The notes under the pieces: generated by a model
Seen by the model: only the letters and a program-made list of their open reading frames with translations
Told to the model about the DNA's origin: nothing
Database searches by the model: none
Shown: piece by piece, positions 7,875-16,000 of the stretch
Numbering within the stretch: the stretch's first letter is position 1
Layout of the letters: each line of letters opens with the position of its first letter
Assembly (NCBI GenBank): GCA_947626215.1
Contig: CANQRJ010000013.1
Coordinates: 1-20,469 of the forward strand
Direction of reading: 5' to 3'
Source of the DNA: an uncultured Bacilli bacterium
Lineage (GTDB): Bacteria > Bacillota_I > Bacilli_A > RF39 > UBA660
DNA: 20,469 nucleotides
Position numbers and translations under genes: made by a program

Positions 7875-8069
7875 TACTTCTTTTATTTCAAGTTCATCGT
7901 CTAATGAATATAACAACCCTTCTTTTTCTTTTACAACTATTGTGCCATTTTCGTCTACTTTATCATTTTCTATCGGGCATAATACATAATAATTATTTTC
8001 TTGCCACATTACTTTTTCATAAACTAAGTATTCTTTATTGTCAAATTCGATTACATCCAATTTTTCCAT
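7845..8069 (-). CDS. Small DUF1292-like (YrzB-type) protein
   Basis: This 74-residue acidic cytosolic protein has the layout of DUF1292 proteins: a short beta-rich segment with EYLVYEKVMW and YYVLCPIEND, then an acidic helix ending EVKKILESLES. The family occurs in many Bacillota and has no settled function. The start codon overlaps the stop of the upstream 736-residue gene by one base (TAATG), so its translation should depend on that gene. That pairing is not one I recognise from DUF1292 genes elsewhere, which often sit near the ruvX (yrrK) homologue. The family call rests on pattern resemblance only. Confidence 0.65.
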   Translation of the reverse strand: MEKLDVIEFDNKEYLVYEKVMWQENNYYVLCPIENDKVDENGTIVVKEKEGLLYSLDDELEIKEVKKILESLES

Positions 8070-10279
8070 TATAATCCTAACCTGCTTTCTCTATCCATTT
8101 CTACATCATTTATTGAAAAATAACCATAAGTATCATCAAAACATGAAACTAATTGATAACCTTGTCTAGCATATTCCATTGCTTCTTCATTACTTTTCGC
8201 TGAATGAACTACTCCAAAGCTATCCATAAAACCTAATTTACTTATGACCATATTCGTAGATGGTGCATAATTTACAAGATGACCATTTTTCTCTTTTCCT
8301 AAGCCTACATATTGATCTGGATATACTAATATACCAAGTTTTGGATGCATCGTGTTTCCTATTTGAGGTAAAAGATCATTTTCTTCAACTTCTTTAGCAG
8401 AATACTCTTCTTCTTTTATTTCTGGTTCCACATTTTTTTGATCATTCGTTTTTACAACATAATGTAGGATTTGATCATTTTCAAAATTGTTATTGACATT
8501 ATCTACCACTACATTTACAGGCTCATAAGTTTTATTTAATTGCGCACTGCTAAAAGAAATCATTGCTAAAGAAATCGCACCAATGGCAATAGACAATACT
8601 TTATGTCTATTTATAAATAGTAAAATATTATTGGTGGCTTTTCGAATTACTTTATAAGGTTTTCCTTTTTTCTTTTTTTCTTCAACAGACATAATATAAT
8701 TTAATTTATTTTCTATTTCACCAATTTTATTCATTAATGATGCATATTTTTCATCTTGAGGTTCTTCTGTTACAGGAGTTAATATTCCTAATTGTTGTTG
8801 CATTTCTGGTAATTTTTTTAATCCATCATTATATTTTTCTAAAATATCTACAGGAATATCTAAATTATTTTTTATTCTTTCTTGACAATAATTTTTTATT
8901 TTTTCAAAATCTTCTAATTCACTTTTTAAATCTTTTATATCTTCTGTCTTTTTTTCTGGTGGTGTATCTTCTTTATTTTGTTTTCCTATATCTGGATATA
9001 TTTTAATATCTTCATCGATCGTTTCATTTAAATCTTGTAAGTCAGTTATTGGAATTAATTCTTTTATTCTTAAAAGATTTGCACTTAATAGATTTATTTT
9101 ATCTCTTATTTTCATCAAAAGTGGCATATTTTCTTTTTCATTCAATTTTAATTTATCATATAGATATATGGCTTGAAATAATGAAGAAAATGAACTAAAT
9201 AAATATGTCTTTCTTGGCTCATATCCCCGCTTGGCTAATTCATCACGATCAAAAATAAAATTTTTAGAAAATTCTTCTTTACTTTCTTGAAATAATTCTT
9301 TATCCATAAATTCTGTTTCTATTTGAAGTGCACTGTTACGAAGTAAATCTATTTGATAGTCTAAGTAATCTTTATTTTCATCGCCCATAGGTTTTATAAA
9401 TTGAATAAAATAACCTAATGATTCATTTTGTGTTTCCATGATTTTTTTAATCCAAGGACTATTTAATATTTTTTGATAAGGTCCTTCATCTAGCCAACAA
9501 TCAAATAAACGGTCACTTTGTTTTATTGGCATTGGTTCTTCTGTTTCTTCTTCTAAGTTTGTAGGTTCTGGAACATTTTCTGTTGGAACTATTTCTTCAT
9601 CTTTATTTATATGAGTTGGATTTGTTTCCATAAAAGAAACTAAATCATCTACACTAATCTTTTCTTCTTCTTTTGCATCAAGTCCAAAGAACTCTCTTAC
9701 ATAATTTTCATATTGAAAAGAAGATTCATCTATATTTTTCATTCTTGGAAGAATACTTTCTTCTTCTAAAACATCACTTGTTTTAAAAATTGCTTGATAA
9801 AACATATTAATTTTTTCTTGAATATGATGTAAATTTTGAATTAAATCTTCTAATTCTTCTGAAGATAAACTTCCATCTAATTTTAATTTTTGTTTTTGTT
9901 CATCGTAAATCGTGATTAAATATATAATTCGAGCATAATGTGCTCTTTCTTCTTCACTTAAAAAATATCTTCCATTACTAGCCGCTTGATGTTTCTTTTT
10001 CATTTGATTTTGAATTCTTTGAATCTCTCTATGATAAGCTTCTCGTTCTCTTAACCAAGAACTTTTTTCTTTTAAAAGATTTTCTTTCTCTTTTTCATCA
10101 CTCGTCACAGAAATTTTTAAATCAATTTCATTTAAAATCTCATTAATTTCTTGTTCACCTGATAATAAAAAAGCTAAATCCTCATCTTGAGCGATTTTTC
10201 CTTCTAATCCCTTACAGAATAAAACAAATTGAGCATCTTTTTGCTTTAAAATAGAAATTAAATCATTTTCTGGAAACAT
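8069..10279 (-). CDS. Large single-pass membrane protein of unknown function
   Basis: I do not recognise a family for this 736-residue protein. Residues 1-560 are charged, mostly helical and without a signal peptide, with coiled-coil-like stretches at about 40-100, 125-165 and 455-530 and a Glu/Pro-rich linker near 205-255. One membrane segment (about 560-582) puts the last 150 residues outside the cell. That outer part has no obvious catalytic motif; it contains a Tyr/Gly-rich stretch and ends with NDVEMDRESRLGL. The topology, a large cytosolic sensor or scaffold with a small outer domain, recalls envelope or sporulation scaffolds and anti-sigma-like proteins, but nothing in the sequence decides between these. 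The start is supported by AGGGGATGA five bases before ATG. It is the first gene of an operon with the DUF1292-like gene. Confidence 0.8.
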   Translation of the reverse strand: MFPENDLISILKQKDAQFVLFCKGLEGKIAQDEDLAFLLSGEQEINEILNEIDLKISVTSDEKEKENLLKEKSSWLREREAYHREIQRIQNQMKKKHQAASNGRYFLSEEERAHYARIIYLITIYDEQKQKLKLDGSLSSEELEDLIQNLHHIQEKINMFYQAIFKTSDVLEEESILPRMKNIDESSFQYENYVREFFGLDAKEEEKISVDDLVSFMETNPTHINKDEEIVPTENVPEPTNLEEETEEPMPIKQSDRLFDCWLDEGPYQKILNSPWIKKIMETQNESLGYFIQFIKPMGDENKDYLDYQIDLLRNSALQIETEFMDKELFQESKEEFSKNFIFDRDELAKRGYEPRKTYLFSSFSSLFQAIYLYDKLKLNEKENMPLLMKIRDKINLLSANLLRIKELIPITDLQDLNETIDEDIKIYPDIGKQNKEDTPPEKKTEDIKDLKSELEDFEKIKNYCQERIKNNLDIPVDILEKYNDGLKKLPEMQQQLGILTPVTEEPQDEKYASLMNKIGEIENKLNYIMSVEEKKKKGKPYKVIRKATNNILLFINRHKVLSIAIGAISLAMISFSSAQLNKTYEPVNVVVDNVNNNFENDQILHYVVKTNDQKNVEPEIKEEEYSAKEVEENDLLPQIGNTMHPKLGILVYPDQYVGLGKEKNGHLVNYAPSTNMVISKLGFMDSFGVVHSAKSNEEAMEYARQGYQLVSCFDDTYGYFSINDVEMDRESRLGL

Positions 10280-10311
10280 AATATCATCCCCTACGACTCT
10301 ATTCCTACTTA

Positions 10312-10340
10312 GTATAACATAGATTTATAAAAAAAAAAAG
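10312..10340 (-). promoter_or_regulatory. Extended -10 promoter of the 736-residue gene
   Basis: On the minus strand TGT-TATACT (-10 at 10312-10317) is a good extended -10. The -35 position (CTTTTT, 10335-10340) is weak and lies inside the T-tail and stem edge of the coat-gene terminator. Some transcription could also come by read-through from the coat gene. Confidence 0.45.
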
Positions 10341-10363
10341 AAGGTTTTTTCAAAAAACCTTCT
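10329..10363 (-). terminator. Rho-independent terminator of the coat-protein gene
   Basis: A 12-bp stem (10352-10363 with 10339-10350, AGAAGGTTTTTT type) with a very tight turn is followed on the minus strand by at least ten T (10329-10338). The stem begins inside the stop codon of the gene. Confidence 0.88.
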
Positions 10364-10781
10364 AAACGCATTCTACGTAAGTGTCTGATAAACAACGAAT
10401 CGCACATACACAACCTAAATCAATGGTAAAAAATGAATTTGTTGCTACATAAGGATTTAAACTTGTAGGATCTGTATTAGGCGCTAGAACACGACAAGTA
10501 CAACAATTATTATCTACTTTTTCTACACGAAATACAGTGGATGTTGTCCCACCTTCTACTGGATCTTTACTTGTTGGCATAGCAAATGGAGTTCCATTGG
10601 ATCCACAAGTATAAAGTTCAATTGGTCTTGTATTACATATCAAGCAATTTGGTCCTCCGCCCAATACGGGACGGTCACATGAATCCAAGCATGAATCTGG
10701 ACATGCATTTTGTTGTAACACTAATATGACATTTAAGATTTCTGAAATGCAGTTTGAGTTACATGTTTCATTATTACACAT
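10362..10781 (-). CDS. CotY/ExsY/CotZ-family cysteine-rich spore coat protein
   Basis: This 139-residue protein has 16 cysteines and the layout of the Bacillus CotY/CotZ/ExsY outer-coat and exosporium proteins, which self-assemble into disulfide-linked sheets. The order is an N-terminal Cys cluster, a helix with VLQQNACPDSC, a middle segment with NTRPIELYTCG and GTPFAMPTSK, FRVEKVDNNCCTCRVL, and a C-terminal TIDLGCVCAIRCL. The family's FRVE and DL.C.CAI.CL signatures are both present. It has no signal peptide, as expected for a mother-cell protein. The start is supported by AAAGGGG seven bases before ATG. It stands alone with its own terminator and a sigma-K-like promoter. This is the strongest evidence that the organism forms spores. 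A non-spore structural use of the fold is possible but less likely. Confidence 0.88.
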   Translation of the reverse strand: MCNNETCNSNCISEILNVILVLQQNACPDSCLDSCDRPVLGGGPNCLICNTRPIELYTCGSNGTPFAMPTSKDPVEGGTTSTVFRVEKVDNNCCTCRVLAPNTDPTSLNPYVATNSFFTIDLGCVCAIRCLSDTYVECV

Positions 10782-10811
10782 ACATATTCCCCTTTCCTAT
10801 ATTCTCACTAA

Positions 10812-10838
10812 TAATTTATGTGAATTTTTAAAATTAGT
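10812..10838 (-). promoter_or_regulatory. Sigma-K-like promoter of the coat gene
   Basis: On the minus strand CATAAATTA (10812-10820) fits the sigma-K -10 consensus CATANNNTA exactly, and an AC (10837-10838) lies 16 bases upstream, as in the sigma-K -35 core. It is about 30 bases before the start codon. A second copy of the layout precedes the 77-residue gene. Confidence 0.6.
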
Positions 10839-10865
10839 GCAATTCTTCCAAAAATATAGTATAAT
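10837..10865 (+). promoter_or_regulatory. Sigma-A promoter of the EIIB-domain gene
   Basis: A perfect TATAAT (10860-10865) has a weak -35 (GTGCAA, 10837-10842) 17 bases upstream. The Shine-Dalgarno AAGAGGTGG follows. The -35 box abuts the divergent sigma-K-like element, so the two promoters sit back to back. Confidence 0.5.
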
Positions 10866-10885
10866 TTATACAAGAGGTGGAAAAA

Positions 10886-11203
10886 ATGAGTGATTGGATC
10901 ATTTATCTTATTATTATTCTAGCTTTATTATTTATTTCATTAGTTGTTACAAAACTCATGAAGAAAGATTTTCATCTAGAAGCAAACAAATTATTAGGAT
11001 ATTTAGGAGGAAAAGACAATATTGTAAATGCCGAATGTAACCTGTCACGATTCAAAGTTATTTTAAAAGACGTATCCATTGTAGATAAAGAGGGTATTAC
11101 AAAACTAGGCGCCAAAGGAATTGTAGAAATTGATAATCAATTAAAAATTATCTTTGGTAAAGATGCCAAGCAATTAAAGAAATACATTGATGAATTACTA
11201 TAG
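10886..11203 (+). CDS. Membrane-tethered stand-alone PTS EIIB-domain protein
   Basis: This 105-residue protein is one N-terminal membrane segment (residues of about 4-23) joined to a glucose-type PTS EIIB domain, which in complete permeases carries the phosphate passed from EIIA to the sugar. The domain matches the fold's order: LLGYLGGKDNIVNAECNLSR, KVILKDVS, GITKLGAKG and KIIFGKDA. Cys51, the residue phosphorylated in true EIIB domains, is kept. No EIIC or EIIA domain lies nearby. Similar small EIIB-like proteins occur in mycoplasmas and other low-GC bacteria (M. genitalium MG129 is one I recall). Its role is unknown: it may be a phosphate shuttle, a regulator or a partner of a split permease. 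An in-frame GTG lies nine bases upstream, but ATG at 10886 has the better-spaced Shine-Dalgarno. Confidence 0.8.
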   Translation: MSDWIIYLIIILALLFISLVVTKLMKKDFHLEANKLLGYLGGKDNIVNAECNLSRFKVILKDVSIVDKEGITKLGAKGIVEIDNQLKIIFGKDAKQLKKYIDELL

Positions 11204-11224
11204 ATTTTTTTCTATAGTTTTTTT
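11197..11224 (+). terminator. Rho-independent terminator of the EIIB-domain gene
   Basis: A 7-bp stem, ACTATAG (11197-11203) with CTATAGT (11212-11218), is followed by a seven-T run. The first arm includes the stop codon. The second arm overlaps the stop of the convergent 96-residue gene, so the genes end within nine bases of each other. Confidence 0.75.
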
Positions 11225-11502
11225 ATGTCTATGATACTTGGAATTGATATTTTTTGCCCATCCATAGTAAGTAAAAAACTTCCACTTTTACCAACAATTT
11301 CAGTTTCAAAAACATCATGATCTGTCGTAATTTCTACTCTTTTTTTATAAACAAAATCACTGTCGCCAAAAATATGATCAATTTCATTCACAATATTTTT
11401 TACACCTCGATCAGAAGAAAGAAGTTTACTATAAAACATTTCTTTATTATTTGGAATTTCTTTTTCAATTTGATTTGCATACACTTTTGGTAATTCTTTC
11501 AT
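11212..11502 (-). CDS. Conserved-looking 96-residue protein of unknown function
   Basis: This small cytosolic protein has no membrane segment. The first half is helical and charged (MKELPKVYANQIEKEI); the second half looks like a small beta-sheet module (VEITTDHDVFETEIVGKSGSFL, then LLTMDGQKISIPSIIDIKKL) reminiscent of Sm-like or SH3-like barrels. I do not recognise a family and see no catalytic motif. The start is clear, with GAGGTGAG five bases before ATG. It is convergent with the EIIB gene and divergent from the FtsW/RodA-like gene, with 40 bases between the starts, so the latter two may share control sequence. It is a real gene by codon structure and ribosome binding site. Confidence 0.75.
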   Translation of the reverse strand: MKELPKVYANQIEKEIPNNKEMFYSKLLSSDRGVKNIVNEIDHIFGDSDFVYKKRVEITTDHDVFETEIVGKSGSFLLTMDGQKISIPSIIDIKKL

Positions 11503-11542
11503 AGTCTCACCTCAAAATATTTTATGATTAAAAATAAAATTC

Positions 11543-12679
11543 ATGAAACATAATAAAAGTATGAAAGCAAAAAATATTTTAAAAAGTTTCATTTTTTGGA
11601 TTCCTTTTCTAACTTTATTAACAGTTAGTCTTTTTATCATGTATCACGCAAGATATATTACAGAAACTTATGCTCATCATTTTGAAAGACAAATTTTATG
11701 GTTTGGAATTGGCTTTTTTCTCATTTTTATTTTTCAGTTGTTCTCTACTCAAAAATTATTTTCTATTAGTTTATTTCTTTATCTTATAAATTTACTTCTT
11801 TTAATTTTAGTTCTTATTATAGGTACCAATGTCAATGGTTCAAAAGCTTGGATTGATTTAAAATATTTTAGTTTTCAACCGAGTGAATTAATGAAATTAA
11901 GTCTTGCTTTGTTTCTAGCACATGTATGCACTCGAAAAAAATTTGCAAATTGGAAAGAAGAAATTATTTTTTTATTTTTTGTATTCTTAATTGTTCTTAT
12001 TCCTTCTATTTTAGTTTTTTTAGAACCTGATACAGGAGCTATTTTGTTTTATTTTTTAATCACATTTGTTTGTTTATGGAATAGTCCATTAAGAAAACGA
12101 TGGTTCTTTCTTATTTTTACTATTTTACTTTCTACTCTAGGAACTTTCTTTTATCTTTATTTATTTCAAAAAGATCTTTTAATTTCTTTTATTGGAACTA
12201 GTTTCTTTTACCGAGTGGATAGACTTCTTAACATTGGAAGTGGAATGCAAATAGAAAATGCGTTAATAGCTATAGGAAGTGCTCCTTTTATTCAATTTCA
12301 TTTACGAGAAACCGGCATTTATATTCCTGAAGCACCTACAGACTTTGTTTTTGCTTTATGTTCTAATGTTTTTGGAATTTTTGGAAATTTAATTCTTATT
12401 TTCTCTTTTTTCTTGATTGATTGTTATTTAATCCATTATGTCAAAAATATTAAAAATTCTTCTAAAAAAATATTTTCTTATGCTTTTTTAAGTATTTTTA
12501 TTACAAGTCAATTTATTAGTATCGCGATGAATTTAGGTCTTTTTCCTATTATCGGTATTCCTTTACCTTTTGTTAGTTATGGAGGGTCTTCTACAATTGT
12601 TTTATTTTTCTTTTTGGCTATTATTTTTAGTAAAAAAAGAAAGAAAAATAAAAGTATGAAAATACTTACTATTCTTTAA
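11543..12679 (+). CDS. Divergent FtsW/RodA/SpoVE (SEDS) family protein
   Basis: This 378-residue protein has about ten membrane segments and belongs to the SEDS family of peptidoglycan glycan-strand polymerases. Family signatures visible are GSKAWI (99-104), FQPSELMKLSLALFLA (111-126), PDTG (162-165), the PTDFVFA segment around Asp267 and PLPFVSYGGSS (340-350). It is divergent: the usual HTD of the active segment is PTD, the following Glu-Glu of GEE is SN, and the Gly-rich stretch after ALIAIGS is replaced by APFIQFHLRETG. It could be the mother-cell SpoVE-type paralogue or a specialised one rather than the housekeeping FtsW or RodA. The start is uncertain, as neither ATG 11543 nor the in-frame ATG 11561 has a clear Shine-Dalgarno. 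Probable coat genes lie nearby on both sides, which makes a sporulation role attractive but unproven. Confidence 0.82.
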   Translation: MKHNKSMKAKNILKSFIFWIPFLTLLTVSLFIMYHARYITETYAHHFERQILWFGIGFFLIFIFQLFSTQKLFSISLFLYLINLLLLILVLIIGTNVNGSKAWIDLKYFSFQPSELMKLSLALFLAHVCTRKKFANWKEEIIFLFFVFLIVLIPSILVFLEPDTGAILFYFLITFVCLWNSPLRKRWFFLIFTILLSTLGTFFYLYLFQKDLLISFIGTSFFYRVDRLLNIGSGMQIENALIAIGSAPFIQFHLRETGIYIPEAPTDFVFALCSNVFGIFGNLILIFSFFLIDCYLIHYVKNIKNSSKKIFSYAFLSIFITSQFISIAMNLGLFPIIGIPLPFVSYGGSSTIVLFFFLAIIFSKKRKKNKSMKILTIL

Positions 12680-12705
12680 AAAAAATGTAGAGAATCCTCT
12701 ACATT
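12677..12705 (-). terminator. Rho-independent terminator of the 77-residue gene
   Basis: A perfect 9-bp stem, AATGTAGAG (12684-12692) with CTCTACATT (12697-12705), closes a 4-base loop and is followed on the minus strand by a T-run. On the plus strand it is followed by AAAATGG, so it is a weaker stop for the convergent SEDS gene. Confidence 0.8.
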
Positions 12706-12937
12706 AAAATGGTTGATAAAAACTATAAGAATAATTTCCATAAGGTCCACCACCATAATAAGGTCTTGGTCCTGGTGGAGGTCCATATCCTGGTTGTGGT
12801 GCGACATTATAAATAGGTCTTGGCCTTGTTAAGCCTACTGCCGCCCCACCAATTAATGCTCCTCCTAAAAAAGGTAATAAAAATTGGCGATCTCCTACAA
12901 ACATATTTGGATTCGTCGGCATTTGATATGTATACAT
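12704..12937 (-). CDS. Small Gly/Pro/Tyr-rich protein, probable spore coat component
   Basis: This 77-residue protein has three parts: a short N-terminal segment with the Asn/Pro-containing TYQMPTNPNMF, a hydrophobic Gly/Ala-rich core (LLPFLGGALIGGAAVGL), and a C-terminal half of Pro, Gly and Tyr repeats (PGYGPPPGPRPYYGGGPYG) ending in an aromatic tail. Similar low-complexity Tyr/Gly-rich sequences are common among Bacillota coat and inner-coat proteins, where they are cross-linked. I cannot name a family. Support for a coat role comes from its promoter, which has the same sigma-K-like layout as that of the CotY-like gene. The start is clear, with GAGAGGAG eight bases before ATG. It has its own terminator. 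Confidence 0.72.
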   Translation of the reverse strand: MYTYQMPTNPNMFVGDRQFLLPFLGGALIGGAAVGLTRPRPIYNVAPQPGYGPPPGPRPYYGGGPYGNYSYSFYQPF

Positions 12938-12958
12938 ACTTTTTACTCCTCTCGTATA

Positions 12959-12985
12959 TAATTTATGAAAAAGAAAAAAACGGGT
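12959..12985 (-). promoter_or_regulatory. Sigma-K-like promoter of the 77-residue gene
   Basis: On the minus strand CATAAATTA (12959-12967) matches CATANNNTA, and AC (12984-12985) lies 16 bases upstream, the same -10 sequence and spacing as at 10812-10838. The AC lies inside the terminator hairpin of the upstream giant gene, so terminator and promoter overlap. Confidence 0.6.
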
Positions 12986-13008
12986 TTGTTATAAAAGCCC
13001 GTTTTTTT
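12974..13008 (-). terminator. Rho-independent terminator of the giant surface-protein operon
   Basis: An 11-bp stem, AAAAAAACGGG (12974-12984) with CCCGTTTTTTT (12998-13008), follows the stop codon at 13022 directly. It is symmetric, with a T7 tail on the minus strand. Confidence 0.88.
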
Positions 13009-13021
13009 ATTGATAAATAGA

Positions 13022-16000
13022 TTATGAAGTTTTCCTATATTCTAAATTTCCACCCCCAGTATTTTGTATATTCACTCCACAGTTGTCTTGTTTTATGTAT
13101 TGTGCTCCATCAACTTCATATATAAAAATCGTAGAATGATCGCTACTGTTATTTCTAATTGTTGCCGGTCCTGAAATTGTAGTTTTTCCTTTAATTGAAA
13201 TTGCAGAGAAGTTTCCTGATTCGATCAAACCATTTTTTATTTCTAAATTACCTTGTGAATAAACATATATTGTTGCATATTCTTGTTTTTCATTACATTT
13301 TATTACTGTATTTGCTCCATCAACAGTTACAGTTCCGGATTTTATATCAATTGCATTTTCCCCACCAATGATTGTTCCTCCAGTGATATTGGTTGTGCCA
13401 TGACTATCAATAGCAACAAGATTTTCTGAAGTTATTTCTCCACCAGATATCGTTACATTTCCTGTCTCACCCGTATAAATAGCAAATGAATTTTGAGAAG
13501 TAATTTTCCCGTCTTCAACAGTTAATCTACCTCCATCATATGCCCAAATTGCTGGATAATTACCCGTAGCATTACTATTAATAATTGTATTTTTTCCTTT
13601 GACATTTGTTGTGCCATAACTAATAATGGTATACAAATTTTCTGAAGTCATTTTGCCACCAGATATCGTTACATTTCCTGTCTCACTAGTATAAATAGCA
13701 GCTGAATTTTGAGAAGTAATATTTCCTCCAGTGATATTAACTGTAGAATAAGATGCTACTGCTATTCCATCTTGAGCATTAATTGTGCCTTCTTCAATAT
13801 TTAATATACCACCTTCATATGCATAAATTGTTGCATAACCTCCCGCAGTATTACTATTAATAATTGGATTTTGTCCTTTGATATTCATTGTACCATAATT
13901 GCTAATTGTACTATTACCATTTGAAGTTATTTCGCCACCAGATATCGTTACATTTCCTGTTTCACTATTATAAATCGCACTTGAATGTTCTGAAGTAACT
14001 TTGCCATCTTCAAAGTTTAATGTACCACCATTATATACAAAAATTGTTGGATAACTATCCGTATCCGTATTTGTATCTTTACCACCAATTATTGTATTTT
14101 TTCCTTTTATAGTTACTGTAGAGCTATCATGTATTTGAATCGTATTTGTTGTTCCTTTAATCGTTCCTCCAGTGATATTCATTGTACCATGACTATCAAT
14201 GGCAGCAGAATTATCTGAAGTTATTTCACCACCAGATATCGTTACATTTCCTGCTTTGGCATTATAAATAGCATTTGAATTTTGAGAAGTAATTGTGCCT
14301 TCTTCAACATTTAATGTACCACCTTCGTATACCCAGATTGTTGGATATTTACCCGTATCTATATCTTTACCACCAATTATTGCATTTTGTCCTTTTATAG
14401 TTACTGTAGAGCCATCCTGTATTTTAATCGTATTTGTTGCTCCTGTAATCGTGCCTCCATTGATATTTGTTGTACCATAACTATCAATAGCAAGACCACC
14501 ATCTGAAGTTATTTCACCACCAGATATCGTTACATTTCCTGTTACACTATTATGAATAACACTTCTTTCATTTTGAGAAGTAATTGTGCCATTTTCAATA
14601 TTTAATGTACCACCTTCGTATACCCAAATTGTTGAATATTTTTGGGTTTCATTACATTTTATTGTTGTATTTGCTCCTGCAATAGTTACAGTCCCGGCTT
14701 TTACATCGATTGCATTTTCACTACCAGTGATTGTTCCTCCAGTGATATTCGTTATACCATGACTTTGAATAGCAATAACACTATCTGAAGATATTTCACC
14801 ACCAGATATCGTTACAGTTGTATTTTCAGTAGTACGAATCGCACTTGAATTATGAGAAGTAACGGTGCCACCTTGAATATTTAATGTACCATTTTTATCT
14901 ACCCAAATTGTCTCTTTTTCACCAATGATCGTTCCTCCAGTGATATTTACTGTAGAAAAGGATGATATCGTTGTTCCATTTTGTGAAGTGATTGTTCCTT
15001 TTTCTATTTTTAACTCTCCATTTTCTAATGCCGCGATTGTAGGGTATGTATCTTCACTAGCTATCCCATTAATTTCTACGTTTTCTCCATTTATAGTTAC
15101 TACACCATCATATGTTGCTACTGCATTGGATGCACTCGTGATTGTTCCATCATTTATAGTGGTTGTACCATAACTATGTATAGCAGGTTCAATAGATGAA
15201 GTTATTGTACTACCAGATATTGTTACAGTTCCATTTGCATGATTATAAATGGCATTTGAATTTTGAGAAGTAATTTTCCCTTCTTCAACTTTTAACTCTC
15301 CTCCGCTATCTACCCAAATGGTTGGATAACTACTTGTATTAACATCCTCCCCACCAATTATTGTGTTTGCTCCTTTTATAGTTACAACGGAACCTGTATG
15401 TATATAAATTGTATTTGTCGCGCCTGTAATCGTTCCTCCATTAATATTGGTCGTACCATAACTATTAATGGTATAACTATTTTCTGAGTTTATTGTTCCT
15501 TCTTCAACATTTAACTCTCCACCTGCATTTATCAAAATTGTTGGTTCATCATTTGTAGTATTACTTTTAATTATTGTGTTTGTCCCTTTTATAGTTACAA
15601 TGGAATTTTCGTTTATTTGAATCGTATTTCCTCCACCCGTGATTGTTCCTCCATTTATAACTGTTGTACCATAACTAATTATAGCCGCATAAAAATTTGC
15701 ATTTAGATTACCATTTGTTATGGTCACTTTACCAAGATTATTTATAATTGGAACTTCTTCGCTATTAGAAGTGATCGTAAATTGATTTAAATCAATTGTT
15801 ATATCCTTTTCATCAGATACTTCTACATTTTCTTCAATATTTTTTAAAACAATTATCGTTTGATCTTGTGTAGATGCATTTATTGCGTTTTGTAATGTTT
15901 CATATGTTGTATCTTCAATTTTTGCTACTGGATCAACCAATAAATGTTCTTTTTTTATCTCAGAACTATTATCGTTTTGATCATAGACTCTTGCTACTAT

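Noticed and set aside
8737..9006. Overlapping plus-strand open frames opposite the large minus-strand genes, such as this hydrophobic one
   Set aside because: They are reverse-strand shadows of AT-rich coding DNA (Phe/Leu/Ile-rich readings of Lys/Glu/Asn codons) without ribosome binding sites.
11505..11545. CATAAAATA upstream of the 96-residue gene as a third sigma-K-like site
   Set aside because: The base pair 16 upstream is AT rather than AC, and such a -10 occurs by chance in DNA this AT-rich.
13441..15235. Regularly repeated short elements resembling a CRISPR array
   Set aside because: They lie in frame inside one long gene, encode beta-helix coils, and the spacing and intervening sequence are also repetitive.
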